64,000 nt of DNA. It comes from a bacterium (GTDB lineage Bacteria; Zhuqueibacterota; Zhuqueibacteria; Residuimicrobiales; Oceaniaggregativiventaceae). The stretch lies in the NCBI GenBank assembly GCA_029565675.1, contig JAKQNP010000002.1, positions 186,001 through 250,000 of the forward strand. Direction: 5' to 3'. Shown piece after piece: positions 37,795 through 48,056 of this stretch. A model generated the notes under the pieces. The model ran no database searches. It was not told the DNA's origin and saw nothing but the letters and a program-made list of their open reading frames with translations. Position 1 is the first letter of the stretch; every line of letters begins with the position of its first letter. A program made the position numbers and the translations under genes.

Positions 37795-37969
37795 GCGTAG
37801 ATATTCCAATTTCCTCTGACCACAAATCGGAGCAGATCGGCTGCTGACAGAGCAATTCGCCTGCCACCACCCGCTGTCGCAATCGGCTGTTGCGCTGGCC
37901 GTCGTTTAACCAGAAAATCGCGATCTGCGCACCTGTCTGCAGGGCTTGCCTTTTTTTGCAGGAACAATT

Positions 37970-37998
37970 TTGCCGTTGATCGGTTTTTTGCTTATATT
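37970..37998 (+). promoter_or_regulatory. Sigma-70-type promoter for secA
   Basis: TTGCCG at 37970-37975, a 17-bp spacer and TATATT at 37993-37998, about 65 bp before the secA ATG. The 270-bp gap after nusB holds no other feature I can support. Confidence 0.5.
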
Positions 37999-38064
37999 CT
38001 GGTTCCAGCGGTTCTGTGAATCTGGGAGAAGAATCGCTTCTCTATTCGAAAATGAGGTTTTTTG

Positions 38065-41000
38065 ATGAAAGAAAGAGCAGAAAAGTTTTTTGCCAAACTC
38101 ATGGGCGGTACCAATAACGATCGGTTTCTTCGCAACGCCCAACCGATTGTGGCTGAAATCAATCGCTTCGCTGAACGCTTCCAGGAGCTGACCGACGATG
38201 AAGTGAAAGCAAAAACCCAGGAATTTAAATACCGGCTGCGAATGGGCGAAACGCTCGATGACCTTCTGCCGGAAGCTTTCGCCGCTGTCAAGGAAACCTG
38301 CCGGAGGCTGGGTGGCCGAAGCTGGAAAGTGCGCGGCCAGGATACGATATGGAATATGGTCCCCTATGATGTGCAGCTGATCGGCGCGATTGCCCTGCAC
38401 CAGGGCAAGATCGCCGAAATGGCAACCGGTGAAGGCAAGACCCTGGTCGCGACCATGCCGCTCTATCTCAATGCACTCGCCGGCAAAGGTGTCCATCTGG
38501 TCACCGTCAACGATTATCTGGCGCAGCGCGATTGCGAATGGATGGGAGAGATCTACCAATTTCTCGGTCTGCGCGCCGCCGCTTTGGTCGGCGATCTGCT
38601 CCCCGATGAACGACGGCAGGCCTATAACGCCGATATCACTTATGGCACCAACAACGAGTTCGGTTTCGACTATTTGCGGGACAATATGGCAGTCGATGTG
38701 TGGTCGGTTGTGCAGCGTCCCCTGAACTATGCCATTATCGATGAGGTCGACAGTGTCTTGATCGATGAGGCGCGAACGCCGTTGATCATATCCGGAGCCG
38801 TCGGCGCGCCCCGCAATGTGTACAACGAACTCAGACCGATTGTCGCCAACCTCTATCAACGGCAGGAAGAACTGGTCAATCAGTTGATCACCCAGGGCAA
38901 AGAGCTGGTGGAAAGCCAGCCAGATGAAGCTGGCCTGATGTTGTTGCGCGCTCACCGCGGTGATCCGAAAAATCCGCAATTGCTCGATCTTTTAACCAAA
39001 GAGTTTTCCATCAAACGCCTGATCGAACGCTTGCAGGGGCAGTATGAAGTTGCCAAAACCATGGGTCAAGTCGATAGCGAACTCTATTTTGTGATTGACG
39101 AAAAAAGCAATATCGTCGATATCACTGAAAAAGGCCGGATATTTCTTTCGGGTGGACGTGAACAGGATATCGCCTACAAAATTCAAATCCTGGACGAGTT
39201 GGATCAATCCCTGAGCGAATTGGCTGAAAAGAAAAACAGTACAAACCATTTTCAGCAAGATTCTCTGACCGGCTGGTGCAACGGCCTGACCTTGACCGGA
39301 AAGTGCTATTTGTGTGGGGTCAAAAACGATTTGGTGCCCGCCGACGAAAAAGCAATCGATAACCTGGCCGCACGCCTGGCACAGATTCCCAGCCGAATCG
39401 ATCAGCTCAGTCAAGAAAGACACAGCGACAAATCAACGGCCTGGCACCACTTTTTTGTCTTTGCCAAAAAGATGGACAAGGTTGTCGATGCTTTTTCTGA
39501 AGCAGGTGAGTCATTCATTCGCGAAGGCAGCCAGGACGACTCTTATCAGAGCTGGGCAAAAACACTTTTCGATGTCCTGGCAATGATTTGCGATCAGAGC
39601 AAAGAGCTGTCCGAAAGCCATCCGCGCATCGCTCAGGATCGCCAAAGGCTCATGCTCGAGTCGCTATTTGAACTTTCCAGCCAATCCGGCGCGATCGTCG
39701 GTTTAACCGAAGAAGGTCGGGTGGCACTGATTGCAGCGCGCCATGACGGCGATCTGCGAGTTTTGCCCTATATCCGAATGGTCAGTGAAATTCTGCGCCG
39801 CAAGGAAAGTGGCGGCAACGGCAGCGATACAGATGCCAGCCTGACCCAGCTCGAACGCAAACAGGACTATTTTGAATTTTCCGATAACGGCGCGGTGATC
39901 AGGCATATTACCGAAAAAGGCCGCATTGCTCTGCTGGGCGGCAATCCAGACCTTTATGTGTTGCCGGATCGCACCCTCGTCGAAGAACGCGATCGCACTC
40001 TGCAGAACTTGTATGATCAAACGCTGAACCAAAGCGATTATGATTATTCCGGACGCGTGACAGCTGCTTTGCAGTTGGTCAGGGATATCGATGCGCTGCT
40101 TGCCTCGCCGGCGATTCTGCCGCAGGCCGTGACCCTTTCTCGACAATTCGACAATCTGCAGATGCAAATCTCCGATTGGGGAAAATCGCTGTTAAGCGAT
40201 TTCAGCGATTCTGCACACACCTTGCTGGAGCAGATCGATCATGCGTTGACGTCGCCGTCCAAGGAGCAACAACTTTTCGCTTTCGATGGTCAGGGTCGAC
40301 CAACCGGTTTGGCCAATTCGTTTCTCGATCAGCTGCTCGGTTGGCCTTTTGCAAAGGTGAAAGCCGAAGTCGACCGCTGGCAGGCCGAGCACGGTGGTGG
40401 CGACAGATCAGAATTGGTGCGACGCATTGAACTGGATCGCGCACTGGAAAAGGCCCTGGGAGCAACCGCCTCCTCGGGCGATAGCGTCAGCGTCAGGTAT
40501 GAAACCTTGCTGCACACGCAGCAACAGCTGGGCGATTTGTTCGATGCGCTCAATAAAAATGAACTGGCTCTGAATGAAAAGCGGCGTTTTTTGCAGCGGA
40601 TTTTTATTGCCGATGACAGCAATGCCGGGGTAGCTGTTGCCGCCGACGGGTCGCTGCGGATCAATGGCATTTCCACTGCGGGTTACCGCAGGCTGGTGGG
40701 AGATCGTCACAACCGCGTTTCGGTCGCTGAACGATTTTTCCAGCTGGTGCAGGACCCTGATATTGAACTCGATGCGCTTTTTGTCCTCGACGAACAGGGC
40801 GAACCTTTGCGCTTCAATCCTGCTGCCCGCGCTGCCCTGATCGATGACTTGCCGTTTTTTGACTATGAACAGGAATATCTGCAGTTTCGCGATGAAGTGA
40901 TCAAACTGATGAGCAAAAAAGTCCAGAATCGCAGTGAACTGGAAGCTCTGTTGCCCCGCGATCGCTCGCACCTGCAAAGCAAAGGCTATTTGTTCGATGA

Positions 41001-44000
41001 TCGAGAAGTGGTCGAGCTGGTTGAAAAATGCCATGCACCTCGGTATGTGCTGAACAACGATGAGATCGAATTCTGGTTCCGCAGGCATTTTAATCGCAAA
41101 CCGCGCCGGGTTTTGGATGCCCAGCACGATCGCTATTGGCGCGAGTACAACGAAATTGAAGAGCGTATTCAAAACATTTCTCAACTTCTCAAAGCCTATA
41201 CGCTGTTTCATCGCGACGTTGATTATGTGGTTAAAACCCTCGAAGAAAGCGATATGCGGGGTCGGGGACGTTTTACGCCCGGGCAAAAAGCGGTCGTGAT
41301 CGTCGATCAATTCACCGGCCGGCAGATGCCTGGCCGACGGTTCAGCGATGGTTTGCACGAAGCCCTGGAGGCCAAGGAAGGGGTGCAGGTTCAAGCAGAG
41401 AGCCAAACCCTGGCCACCATCACCTTGCAGAATTTTTTCCGTTTATACAAGAAACTCGCCGGTATGACCGGAACCGCTGAGACCGAAGCCCAGGAATTTT
41501 TCGGCACTTATAAAATGGAAGTGGTGGTGATTCCGACCAACCGTACGGTTATCCGCATCGACCATAACGACGTTATTTTCCGCACCAAGCGCGAGAAATA
41601 CGAAGCTTTGTTGGATGAAGCGCTGCAGATGCATGAAGACGGCCGCCCGGTGTTGATCGGTACAGTCTCTGTCGATGTTTCCCAGCGCCTCAGCGAAATG
41701 TTGACGCGCCGGGGTATCCCGGTGGCGAATTGGCTCAAGAAAGGCGATGTCAGCAAAGAGGTGGAATCGGGACGTTTCCATACTGTCCTGAATGCCAAAT
41801 ACCACAAACAAGAGGCCGAAATTGTCAGCAAAGCCGGTCTTGCCGGTGCGATCACCATCGCCACCAACATGGCCGGCCGTGGTACGGACATCAAATTGCC
41901 GCCCGAGGTGATCGGCCGGGGCGGATTGCACATCATCGGTTCAGAAAAACATGAGGCGAGGCGCATCGACAGACAGCTGCGCGGCCGCAGCGGCCGGCAG
42001 GGCGACCCCGGTTCATCCCGTTTCTATCTTTCCCTCGAAGATGATCTGATGCGCTTGTTCGGCGGCGACCGCATCACCAACATCATGAGCCGCATGGGAG
42101 GGGCGGAACAAGGAGAACGCATTGAACATCCGCTCATCACCCGCTCGATCGAGCGAGCCCAAAAAAAAGTCGAAGAACGCAATTTCGATATCCGCAAACA
42201 GCTGCTCGAATACGACAACGTTTTAAACGATCAGCGCAAGATTATCTACAAACGGCGGCAGAACCTGCTCGGTTTCGCTCAGCCAGAGGATTTTGTTAGG
42301 TCGAAATCCAAACGTTATTTTAATGAAGAAGATCCGCGCGACAAGTGGCAGCTGGATGAATTGGTGCGAGACCTGGAGGCATTTTTCAATAAAAGTTTCG
42401 ACCTGGATGTTGCTGAACTGGAGTCTCTCAAGCCGCCCCAAATTCGTGAACGCGTCGAGGAATGGGTGTTACAGCAAGTCGAACTTGACCAACACCTGAA
42501 AGAGATGCAGATTCGCCACCGCATTTTGGGGTACACTCCGATCGAGAATATCCTGACTGAACTGGTCCGCATCAAACTGCAGCTGCACAATGCCGGTTCG
42601 GAAGATCCGTCAAAATGGAATTGGGACGGAATCGGCCAGGAAATGGAGAGGATCTTTGCCGTACAGCCGGATTTTCTCGCTGCGGAAAAGAACAACGATG
42701 CAGCGCGATGGCAAAAACGGCTGGGCGAATGGGCAGTCGATGTCTATCGTTCGCGCATGCAAAAAATTGAACAAGCAGCCCATATTCCTTTGTTCGCCGA
42801 TTTGCGGCATGAAGAATTTTTACATGTCTTTTTGCTCGGTTTGATGAATCGATATTTGCGCCTCACGGCAGCCCCGGTTTCCTGGCACGCTGATGAATTT
42901 GTTGCGGTGCTGGAAAGAGTTTTTATGCAGAAACCGCCGGTGTCGGCAGCAGAAATCCGCGATATTCGGCGGGAAAAACTGGAGCAAATTCTGCTGGACT
43001 GGATGCAGAATCTCCAGGCTGCTGGACAGGGCGATGCTCTGCGCCATCGAGTCCTTGGGATTCTGCCGATTCTCTTTTTCGTCGGTTCAACAGTGGAATA
43101 CAGCTTTCGCAAGTACAATGTGCCGGTCGACAATCAAGTGCAGAACCTGACGCCGCAGCAAACCGAGTTTTTGCAGCGCGTTTTCGGCCCGGTTTATTCG
43201 GAATTGCCGAAAGAGGCGCAAACCAACGTTTTTCTCGATGCGGTTTATCAGACCAGCAGCCGCAGCATGATGCAAAAGGTGGTCGATCACCTGAAAGAAT
43301 ACGATGCACTGATGTTGGCATCGGCTTCTACCGAGGAGATGCTGCATGCAGCCGTTTCTTCAGCAGTCAGTTCGGCGGCGGCGCAGGGCTATGAGCAGGG
43401 GGTCAAATTTTTACCACAAATTATCGAGAGCATTCTATTCAAGCGGCCGGCAAAATCCTTGCCGGAAACCGATGATTCTGAACGGGTGGAGACGTTTGGC
43501 GAGGAGATGGTCGCCTGGGCCCTGGCGCATTATGCTGAAATCAACTATCGCGAACTACGGATCGAAGAAGAGCGGCTCAGCAGCGAAATTGTGCGGGATT
43601 CGGTTTTCTCGATGATCGACGATACCCTCTACAACCTTATCTCCCAGGCGCTTGACGATGCCGACACATTGGACCGCAATATGATGTTGCGCCTGCAGTC
43701 GGATTGCCGGCTGATTTTCCGCCAGTCACCGGCCTTGCTGGACGAATCGGATCAAGGGCGCAATCCTGCTGATGTGATGCATGAGTTGTGCGAGTGGGCG
43801 CGTTCGATCTACCAGCGCCGGGTGGAAAGCATCGGCTCGGAACTGGCGACCCGCTATGAGCGTTTTTATGTGTTGGAAAAGATCGACGAGAATTGGCGAC
43901 AGCACTTGGCCGGCGTCGATGAGCTGCGCGAGGGTATCGGCCTGCGGGGTTACGGTCAAAAAGATCCGTTGCTGGAATACAAGAGCGAAGCCTACAAGAT

Positions 44001-44304
44001 GTTTGTGCAGACCATCGAGCGGATCAATCGGGATGTTGTTGCCACGCTCTATAAAGCCTTTGATATGGGATTGGGCGTCGAAGAAGAGCGCATGCAGCAT
44101 CGACAGCCAACACGAACCGAAACCAGCCATTCCGCATTGCAAAGCATGCAAACCATCAGCGCCCCGATTGAGAGCACAGCAAAGTCAGCCGTTCCGCCGA
44201 CTGCCCCCAGAACCGCAGTGAAAACCTCGCGGGTGGGCCGTAATGATGCTTGTCCTTGCGGCAGCGGCAAAAAATACAAACATTGCTGCGGCCGAAATGC
44301 TTAA
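38065..44304 (+). CDS. secA: Preprotein translocase ATPase SecA, about twice normal length
   Basis: The motor that drives preproteins through SecYEG, here 2,079 residues against roughly 800-1,150 in most bacteria. Core motifs are intact: MATGEGKTL (119-127), [35 protein letters not shown] (227-245), [50 protein letters not shown], the [20 protein letters not shown] helix region, and a terminal [14 protein letters not shown] zinc tail. About 650 residues (about 365-1020) are inserted in or next to the preprotein cross-linking domain, with three TEKGR-like elements (Thr354, Thr548, Thr616) and a C-x8-C-x2-C cluster (405-417). A second expansion of roughly 400 residues lies in the C-terminal helical region (about 1405-1930). 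The frame is continuous. The ATG at 38065 follows GAGG. Confidence 0.97.
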   Translation: MKERAEKFFAKLMGGTNNDRFLRNAQPIVAEINRFAERFQELTDDEVKAKTQEFKYRLRMGETLDDLLPEAFAAVKETCRRLGGRSWKVRGQDTIWNMVPYDVQLIGAIALHQGKIAEMATGEGKTLVATMPLYLNALAGKGVHLVTVNDYLAQRDCEWMGEIYQFLGLRAAALVGDLLPDERRQAYNADITYGTNNEFGFDYLRDNMAVDVWSVVQRPLNYAIIDEVDSVLIDEARTPLIISGAVGAPRNVYNELRPIVANLYQRQEELVNQLITQGKELVESQPDEAGLMLLRAHRGDPKNPQLLDLLTKEFSIKRLIERLQGQYEVAKTMGQVDSELYFVIDEKSNIVDITEKGRIFLSGGREQDIAYKIQILDELDQSLSELAEKKNSTNHFQQDSLTGWCNGLTLTGKCYLCGVKNDLVPADEKAIDNLAARLAQIPSRIDQLSQERHSDKSTAWHHFFVFAKKMDKVVDAFSEAGESFIREGSQDDSYQSWAKTLFDVLAMICDQSKELSESHPRIAQDRQRLMLESLFELSSQSGAIVGLTEEGRVALIAARHDGDLRVLPYIRMVSEILRRKESGGNGSDTDASLTQLERKQDYFEFSDNGAVIRHITEKGRIALLGGNPDLYVLPDRTLVEERDRTLQNLYDQTLNQSDYDYSGRVTAALQLVRDIDALLASPAILPQAVTLSRQFDNLQMQISDWGKSLLSDFSDSAHTLLEQIDHALTSPSKEQQLFAFDGQGRPTGLANSFLDQLLGWPFAKVKAEVDRWQAEHGGGDRSELVRRIELDRALEKALGATASSGDSVSVRYETLLHTQQQLGDLFDALNKNELALNEKRRFLQRIFIADDSNAGVAVAADGSLRINGISTAGYRRLVGDRHNRVSVAERFFQLVQDPDIELDALFVLDEQGEPLRFNPAARAALIDDLPFFDYEQEYLQFRDEVIKLMSKKVQNRSELEALLPRDRSHLQSKGYLFDDREVVELVEKCHAPRYVLNNDEIEFWFRRHFNRKPRRVLDAQHDRYWREYNEIEERIQNISQLLKAYTLFHRDVDYVVKTLEESDMRGRGRFTPGQKAVVIVDQFTGRQMPGRRFSDGLHEALEAKEGVQVQAESQTLATITLQNFFRLYKKLAGMTGTAETEAQEFFGTYKMEVVVIPTNRTVIRIDHNDVIFRTKREKYEALLDEALQMHEDGRPVLIGTVSVDVSQRLSEMLTRRGIPVANWLKKGDVSKEVESGRFHTVLNAKYHKQEAEIVSKAGLAGAITIATNMAGRGTDIKLPPEVIGRGGLHIIGSEKHEARRIDRQLRGRSGRQGDPGSSRFYLSLEDDLMRLFGGDRITNIMSRMGGAEQGERIEHPLITRSIERAQKKVEERNFDIRKQLLEYDNVLNDQRKIIYKRRQNLLGFAQPEDFVRSKSKRYFNEEDPRDKWQLDELVRDLEAFFNKSFDLDVAELESLKPPQIRERVEEWVLQQVELDQHLKEMQIRHRILGYTPIENILTELVRIKLQLHNAGSEDPSKWNWDGIGQEMERIFAVQPDFLAAEKNNDAARWQKRLGEWAVDVYRSRMQKIEQAAHIPLFADLRHEEFLHVFLLGLMNRYLRLTAAPVSWHADEFVAVLERVFMQKPPVSAAEIRDIRREKLEQILLDWMQNLQAAGQGDALRHRVLGILPILFFVGSTVEYSFRKYNVPVDNQVQNLTPQQTEFLQRVFGPVYSELPKEAQTNVFLDAVYQTSSRSMMQKVVDHLKEYDALMLASASTEEMLHAAVSSAVSSAAAQGYEQGVKFLPQIIESILFKRPAKSLPETDDSERVETFGEEMVAWALAHYAEINYRELRIEEERLSSEIVRDSVFSMIDDTLYNLISQALDDADTLDRNMMLRLQSDCRLIFRQSPALLDESDQGRNPADVMHELCEWARSIYQRRVESIGSELATRYERFYVLEKIDENWRQHLAGVDELREGIGLRGYGQKDPLLEYKSEAYKMFVQTIERINRDVVATLYKAFDMGLGVEEERMQHRQPTRTETSHSALQSMQTISAPIESTAKSAVPPTAPRTAVKTSRVGRNDACPCGSGKKYKHCCGRNA

Positions 44305-44418
44305 AATCCGGCCCCTCGATCAGGTTATAATGCAATGATTTTTTTCGCCCACAGCGGCCGGCAATTTGGCCGTTCTATAAAACGCTTGCATTTCGTGACA
44401 CTTTTCATATATTGCTGC

Positions 44419-44446
44419 AAGTGTCCGTTCGATCGGACACTTTTTT
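44419..44446 (+). terminator. Rho-independent terminator after secA
   Basis: AAGTGTCCG (44419-44427), loop TTCGAT, CGGACACTT (44434-44442) and then further T residues: a 9-bp perfect stem with a T-run. It lies about 115 bp after the secA stop and just before the DUF494 gene. Confidence 0.85.
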
Positions 44447-44488
44447 GCTGGCTTAACCAAAAGGCTTTGAACGACAAAGGTAGGATTA

Positions 44489-44959
44489 ATGAATAAGAAT
44501 ATTTTGCGCATACTGGCACACATTCTGCAGGAAATGAAAAGTCCAGATTTTGATGATACCGATCTGCAGACGATCACCGAGATGCTGATGGACCGCGGCT
44601 TTTCAGAAGAAGAGGTGATGCAAGCTATTTCCTGGCTCGACGAACTCGAGGAGGATGATTACCACGCGATCGACCAAGATGACTTCTTACATTTGCCCCG
44701 TCCAATTTGGCGGCAGATGAATGCCCTGGAGAAGGACATTATTTCGCCCTCCGCTTTCAGCTATCTCTTTCGTCTGCGAGAATCGGGCATGATCGCCGAT
44801 GCAGAGATGGAACGCATCATCGACCGCGCAACACGTTTGGACTTGCAACAGGTCAATGTGGAAGAGATGAAAGACCTGGTGGCCGTGGTGCTGCTGGATG
44901 TGGAAAAAAATGCTTCGGATGGATATTTCCAGTTTTTTGTCAACCAACAGCCCCATTAG
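44489..44959 (+). CDS. DUF494 (Smg) family protein
   Basis: A 156-residue acidic, helical protein. The pattern ILAHILQEM, then a GFSEEEVMQAISWLDEL helix and a C-terminal DLVAVVLLDVE segment, match the DUF494/Smg family, usually found near dprA, topA or xerC. Here it lies just before xerC, in keeping with that neighbourhood, but topA is absent. The function of the family is unknown. The assignment rests on length, helix pattern and context. Confidence 0.7.
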   Translation: MNKNILRILAHILQEMKSPDFDDTDLQTITEMLMDRGFSEEEVMQAISWLDELEEDDYHAIDQDDFLHLPRPIWRQMNALEKDIISPSAFSYLFRLRESGMIADAEMERIIDRATRLDLQQVNVEEMKDLVAVVLLDVEKNASDGYFQFFVNQQPH

Positions 44960-45014
44960 AGGATTGTGGATTTTGGCAAACGAGTTGCCTGGCTGCATTC
45001 AAGACCGAACTGCC

Positions 45015-45039
45015 GCCGCCCCAACCGGGTGGCGTTTTT
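45015..45039 (+). terminator. Probable terminator between DUF494 and xerC
   Basis: CGCCCC (45017-45022) pairs with GG-t-GGCG (45028-45034) with one bulged T, followed by TTTTT. It is a short GC-rich stem and therefore moderate evidence. Confidence 0.45.
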
Positions 45040-45110
45040 GTTGGTCCTTTTACCACTATCGGGGAAAATAGCACTTGCTTCCTCGGGAAAAAAAAGTTAC
45101 CATTCAATAG

Positions 45111-46031
45111 ATGACCGAGCGAATTTTATTACATGACTGGATCGATGTTTTTCTGCGCAATTTGCAGAGCGAAAAACGCGGTTCAGAACACACCATCGCT
45201 GCCTATCGAACCGACTTGCTGCGTTTTGTTGAATATGTACAACAGCGCGGCAACAAAGCGATAACCCTGGCGGATTTGACAAGGCGAGAGATCCGCGGCT
45301 TTCTCTCGCAGATGGTCCGCGACGGTTACCGCAGCCGCACGATTGCCCGTCGACTCTCCTGCCTGCGCCTTTTCGCCAAATACCTGGTTCGTGAGGAGGT
45401 GTTGCCAGCCAATCCAATGATCGGGATCGCATCTCCACGTCTGGAAAAACGGCTGCCGCACTTTTTGACCCAAAATGAAATCGAGCAGGTGCTGGCTCTG
45501 GTGCCAATCGACACTCTGACCGGGAGACGGGATCGTTTGATTTTGGAACTCTTTTATAGCACAGGGGTTAGAATAAGTGAACTGATTCAGTTGCACTGGA
45601 ACCATATCGACTTGCAGCAGAACACCATACGGGTAACGGGAAAACGAAACAAGACGCGAATCGTTCCCCTCGGACAGGCGGTGAAAGTCGAATTAATGAA
45701 TTATCTCGACGCCAGCTTTAAAGTCTTCGGACAACAACCAGATCCCAACGATCCTATTTTTCTCCAGGATGGGCAGCCATTCACGCGGCAAAAATTGGCG
45801 CGTATGGTCCGCGGCCATCTCCTAAAGGGAACGCGGCCAGAGAACGCTCATCCCCATGCATTGCGTCATTCCTTTGCGACCCATCTGCTGGATGAAGGTG
45901 CAGATTTAATGTCGGTCAAAGAGCTTTTAGGTCATGCGAGTTTATCTACCACTCAGATCTATACCCATGTGTCGGCAGAACATTTGAAACAAGTTTATCG
46001 CCAAACACATCCGCGCGCCAAGCGCGAATAA
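45111..46031 (+). CDS. xerC: Tyrosine recombinase XerC
   Basis: A 306-residue site-specific recombinase expected to resolve chromosome dimers at dif. The N-terminal SAM-like core-binding domain is followed by the catalytic domain with STGVRISEL (Arg154), KGNK-type beta hairpin (GKRNKTR, Lys178), HPHALRHSFATHLL (His249, Arg252), LLGHASLSTTQIYTHV (His275, nucleophile Tyr284) and an HPRAKR C-terminus like E. coli XerC. It has no mobile-element neighbours, so a chromosomal Xer role is likelier than an integrase. Confidence 0.9.
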   Translation: MTERILLHDWIDVFLRNLQSEKRGSEHTIAAYRTDLLRFVEYVQQRGNKAITLADLTRREIRGFLSQMVRDGYRSRTIARRLSCLRLFAKYLVREEVLPANPMIGIASPRLEKRLPHFLTQNEIEQVLALVPIDTLTGRRDRLILELFYSTGVRISELIQLHWNHIDLQQNTIRVTGKRNKTRIVPLGQAVKVELMNYLDASFKVFGQQPDPNDPIFLQDGQPFTRQKLARMVRGHLLKGTRPENAHPHALRHSFATHLLDEGADLMSVKELLGHASLSTTQIYTHVSAEHLKQVYRQTHPRAKRE

Positions 46032-46174
46032 TTGCGCCGGCGTTCTTGCGCCGATCAACTGAACAGCTGACCGCTTGTTTTTGGGCAGCAAAAGGAGGTG
46101 AATCTGAACCACGGAATTTTCAGCCTACAGCACCTTTTCCATGCTTACCCAATCGATGCAAACAGGAGGTTTCT

Positions 46175-46501
46175 ATGAGAATTACCTTCACTGCTCGGCA
46201 TTTCAAAACTTCCGAACGTTTGAAAGAGTTTGCTGAAGAAAGAGTGAAAAAATTAGCAAAATATTACGACGGTATCCTTGATATTGAGATCGTTCTCGAC
46301 TATATTAAGCAAGAACAGGTTGCTGAATTGGTTGCCAAGGTTTATGGCACGCGGTTGGCGGTAATCGAAAAGAGCGACGATATGTATAAATCGATTGACC
46401 TCGCCGTCGACAAGCTCGAACGACAATTGAAACGCTATAAAGGCAAGATGCGCGGTTTTGAAAAAGAGAGAATCGCTGAGAATATAACAGACAACGAGTG
46501 A
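46175..46501 (+). CDS. hpf: Short-form ribosome hibernation promoting factor
   Basis: A 108-residue protein of the HPF/RaiA fold (MRITFTARHFKTSERLKEFAEERVKKL, then DIEIVLDY and a KSDDMYKSIDLAVDKLERQLKRYK segment), which binds the 30S decoding site during growth arrest. It lacks the long C-terminal dimerisation domain. The ATG at 46175 has an AGGAGG site; a longer in-frame reading from 46046 is not family-like. It is followed by hprK, with a 9-bp-stem hairpin between. Confidence 0.92.
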   Translation: MRITFTARHFKTSERLKEFAEERVKKLAKYYDGILDIEIVLDYIKQEQVAELVAKVYGTRLAVIEKSDDMYKSIDLAVDKLERQLKRYKGKMRGFEKERIAENITDNE

Positions 46502-46530
46502 TCGGTTTTTGCTCGTTCGTGCCGACTTTC

Positions 46531-46558
46531 GGGTGGGACTGATTCTATCGTCCCACCC
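46531..46558 (+). promoter_or_regulatory. Stable hairpin between hpf and hprK
   Basis: GGGTGGGAC (46531-46539), a 10-nt loop, and GTCCCACCC (46550-46558). The 9-bp GC-rich stem has no T-run after it, so it may be a weak or factor-dependent terminator or an RNA stability element in the 180-bp gap. Confidence 0.45.
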
Positions 46559-46681
46559 CTTCATGTTTAGAGCAAAAGGATTCACGCCTTGTCCGCTGCC
46601 GATCTTTCATTGGCAAGCAGCTCGGCGGTGAATCGGCAAAGGTCGGCGTCCGATCGGTTTACCTGAGCCATTGAGCGAGCT

Positions 46682-47641
46682 ATGCAAGAAAAGCACAAAA
46701 AATCATTTATAACTGTCCGCGATCTCTACAAGGCTTGTGCCGAGAGCATTCACCTTGAAATAATCAACTCCGAATGCAGCTTTGGATGTGAAATTCATGA
46801 AAAGGATCTCAATCGTCCGGGCCTCGCTCTGGGTGGTTTCGTCGAAGTCTTTACCTATTCGCGCGTGCAAATCATGGGCAACACCGAAGTCGGCTACTTG
46901 AATACGCTGCAAGGGGAGGAACGGATTCAGGCCATTTCAAAGGTGTTTTCTTTTAATTTGCCATGCGTTGTCATCACCGACAACAATACCCCGCCGATGG
47001 GATTGATCGAAATTGCCAATCAAAAGGGGGTTACTCTTTTTCGCACCCCGCTGAGCACAACGACAGTCACCCATTACCTGAGCGAGTATCTCGAGTCTGT
47101 TTTTGCCGTTGTTGATATCATTCACGGATCTCTGGTCGATGTATACGGTGTGGGAATGTTGATTTTGGGCGAAAGCGCTATTGGCAAAAGCGAACTCGCC
47201 CTCGATCTGATCGAGCGTGGCCATCAACTGGTTGCTGATGATGTGGTCAGCCTGATTCGCGTCGGGCTCAACAATTTGCAGGGTGAGCCCAATGATGTGC
47301 TGGCCCATTATATGGAAGTCAGAGGTTTGGGAATTATCGATATCCGGCGGATGTTTGGAATACGTGCCATTCGCGGCCGCAAGACCATTGCGGTGGTGCT
47401 GCGGCTGGAAAATTGGGATGAAGAAGCTGAATATGAACGCATCGGTGTAGATGATCAAACCATCGAAATCCTCAATGTAAAGCTGCCGCTGGTGCGATTG
47501 CCTATTTTGCCGGGCAAAAATTTGACGGTCATTGCGGAAGCCGTGGCTCTAAATCAAAAGCTCAAACAGTTCGGAGTCCATAGCGCCCGCGAATTCAACG
47601 AGGCTCTGATTGCCAAAATGAAGAACGAGGGTCAAACATGA
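46682..47641 (+). CDS. hprK: HPr kinase/phosphorylase
   Basis: A 319-residue bifunctional enzyme that phosphorylates and dephosphorylates a serine on HPr or HPr-like proteins. The C-terminal catalytic domain has the P-loop ILGESAIGKSELAL (163-170 core), LVADDVV and the signature EVRGLGIIDIRRMFGIRAI. The N-terminal regulatory domain is present. Its stop overlaps the EIIA start (ATGA), giving one translational unit with two PTS components. No HPr gene is visible in the window. Confidence 0.95.
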   Translation: MQEKHKKSFITVRDLYKACAESIHLEIINSECSFGCEIHEKDLNRPGLALGGFVEVFTYSRVQIMGNTEVGYLNTLQGEERIQAISKVFSFNLPCVVITDNNTPPMGLIEIANQKGVTLFRTPLSTTTVTHYLSEYLESVFAVVDIIHGSLVDVYGVGMLILGESAIGKSELALDLIERGHQLVADDVVSLIRVGLNNLQGEPNDVLAHYMEVRGLGIIDIRRMFGIRAIRGRKTIAVVLRLENWDEEAEYERIGVDDQTIEILNVKLPLVRLPILPGKNLTVIAEAVALNQKLKQFGVHSAREFNEALIAKMKNEGQT

Positions 47642-48042
47642 AACAAGCGATCTTGCTGACACACGGTCCTATCGGGGAAGCGTTGATCGATGCGGTTACT
47701 GGAATCATGGGTGTCACAGAGGGACTGCATGCTCTTGCGGTAACCGATAGGTCAGCAGATGAAATCAAGCAGCGGCTGCTGTCGCTGGTCAATCAGCCGA
47801 GTGCCATAGAGGAGGGCGTATTGATCATGGCCAGCCTCAAAGGAGGCAGCTGCTGGAATGTATCGGTGGAAGTCGCTGTCAATCATCCCTCGGTTCGTGT
47901 CATATCCGGTGTCAATTTGTCGATGGTGTTGTCTTTTATGACCAAACGAGATGAAGCTGATATCGATGAGTTGCTCGATATCGTCGCCAAAGACGGTATT
48001 CGCGGAATCACCCCGTTCGAAAAAAAACCTAGTCATTCCTGA
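47638..48042 (+). CDS. PTS EIIA component, mannose family
   Basis: A 134-residue EIIA-Man fold protein with the phosphoacceptor His in AILLTHGPIGEAL (His9) and the conserved GVLIMASLKGGSCWNV and VISGVNLSMVLS segments. It would take phosphate from phospho-HPr. It is coupled to hprK by a 4-bp overlap and lies 14 bp before EIIB. Confidence 0.88.
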   Translation: MKQAILLTHGPIGEALIDAVTGIMGVTEGLHALAVTDRSADEIKQRLLSLVNQPSAIEEGVLIMASLKGGSCWNVSVEVAVNHPSVRVISGVNLSMVLSFMTKRDEADIDELLDIVAKDGIRGITPFEKKPSHS

Positions 48043-48056
48043 GGAGAAATCACGCT

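Noticed and set aside
37906-38979. 357-codon minus-strand frame opposite the secA start
   Set aside because: It overlaps the secA promoter and conserved N-terminal motifs; no homology signals.
38065-44304. Idea that the double-length secA is two genes, a frameshift or an assembly artefact
   Set aside because: The frame is continuous, SecA motifs occur once each and in order, and codon character is uniform. Read-level data would still be needed to exclude misassembly.
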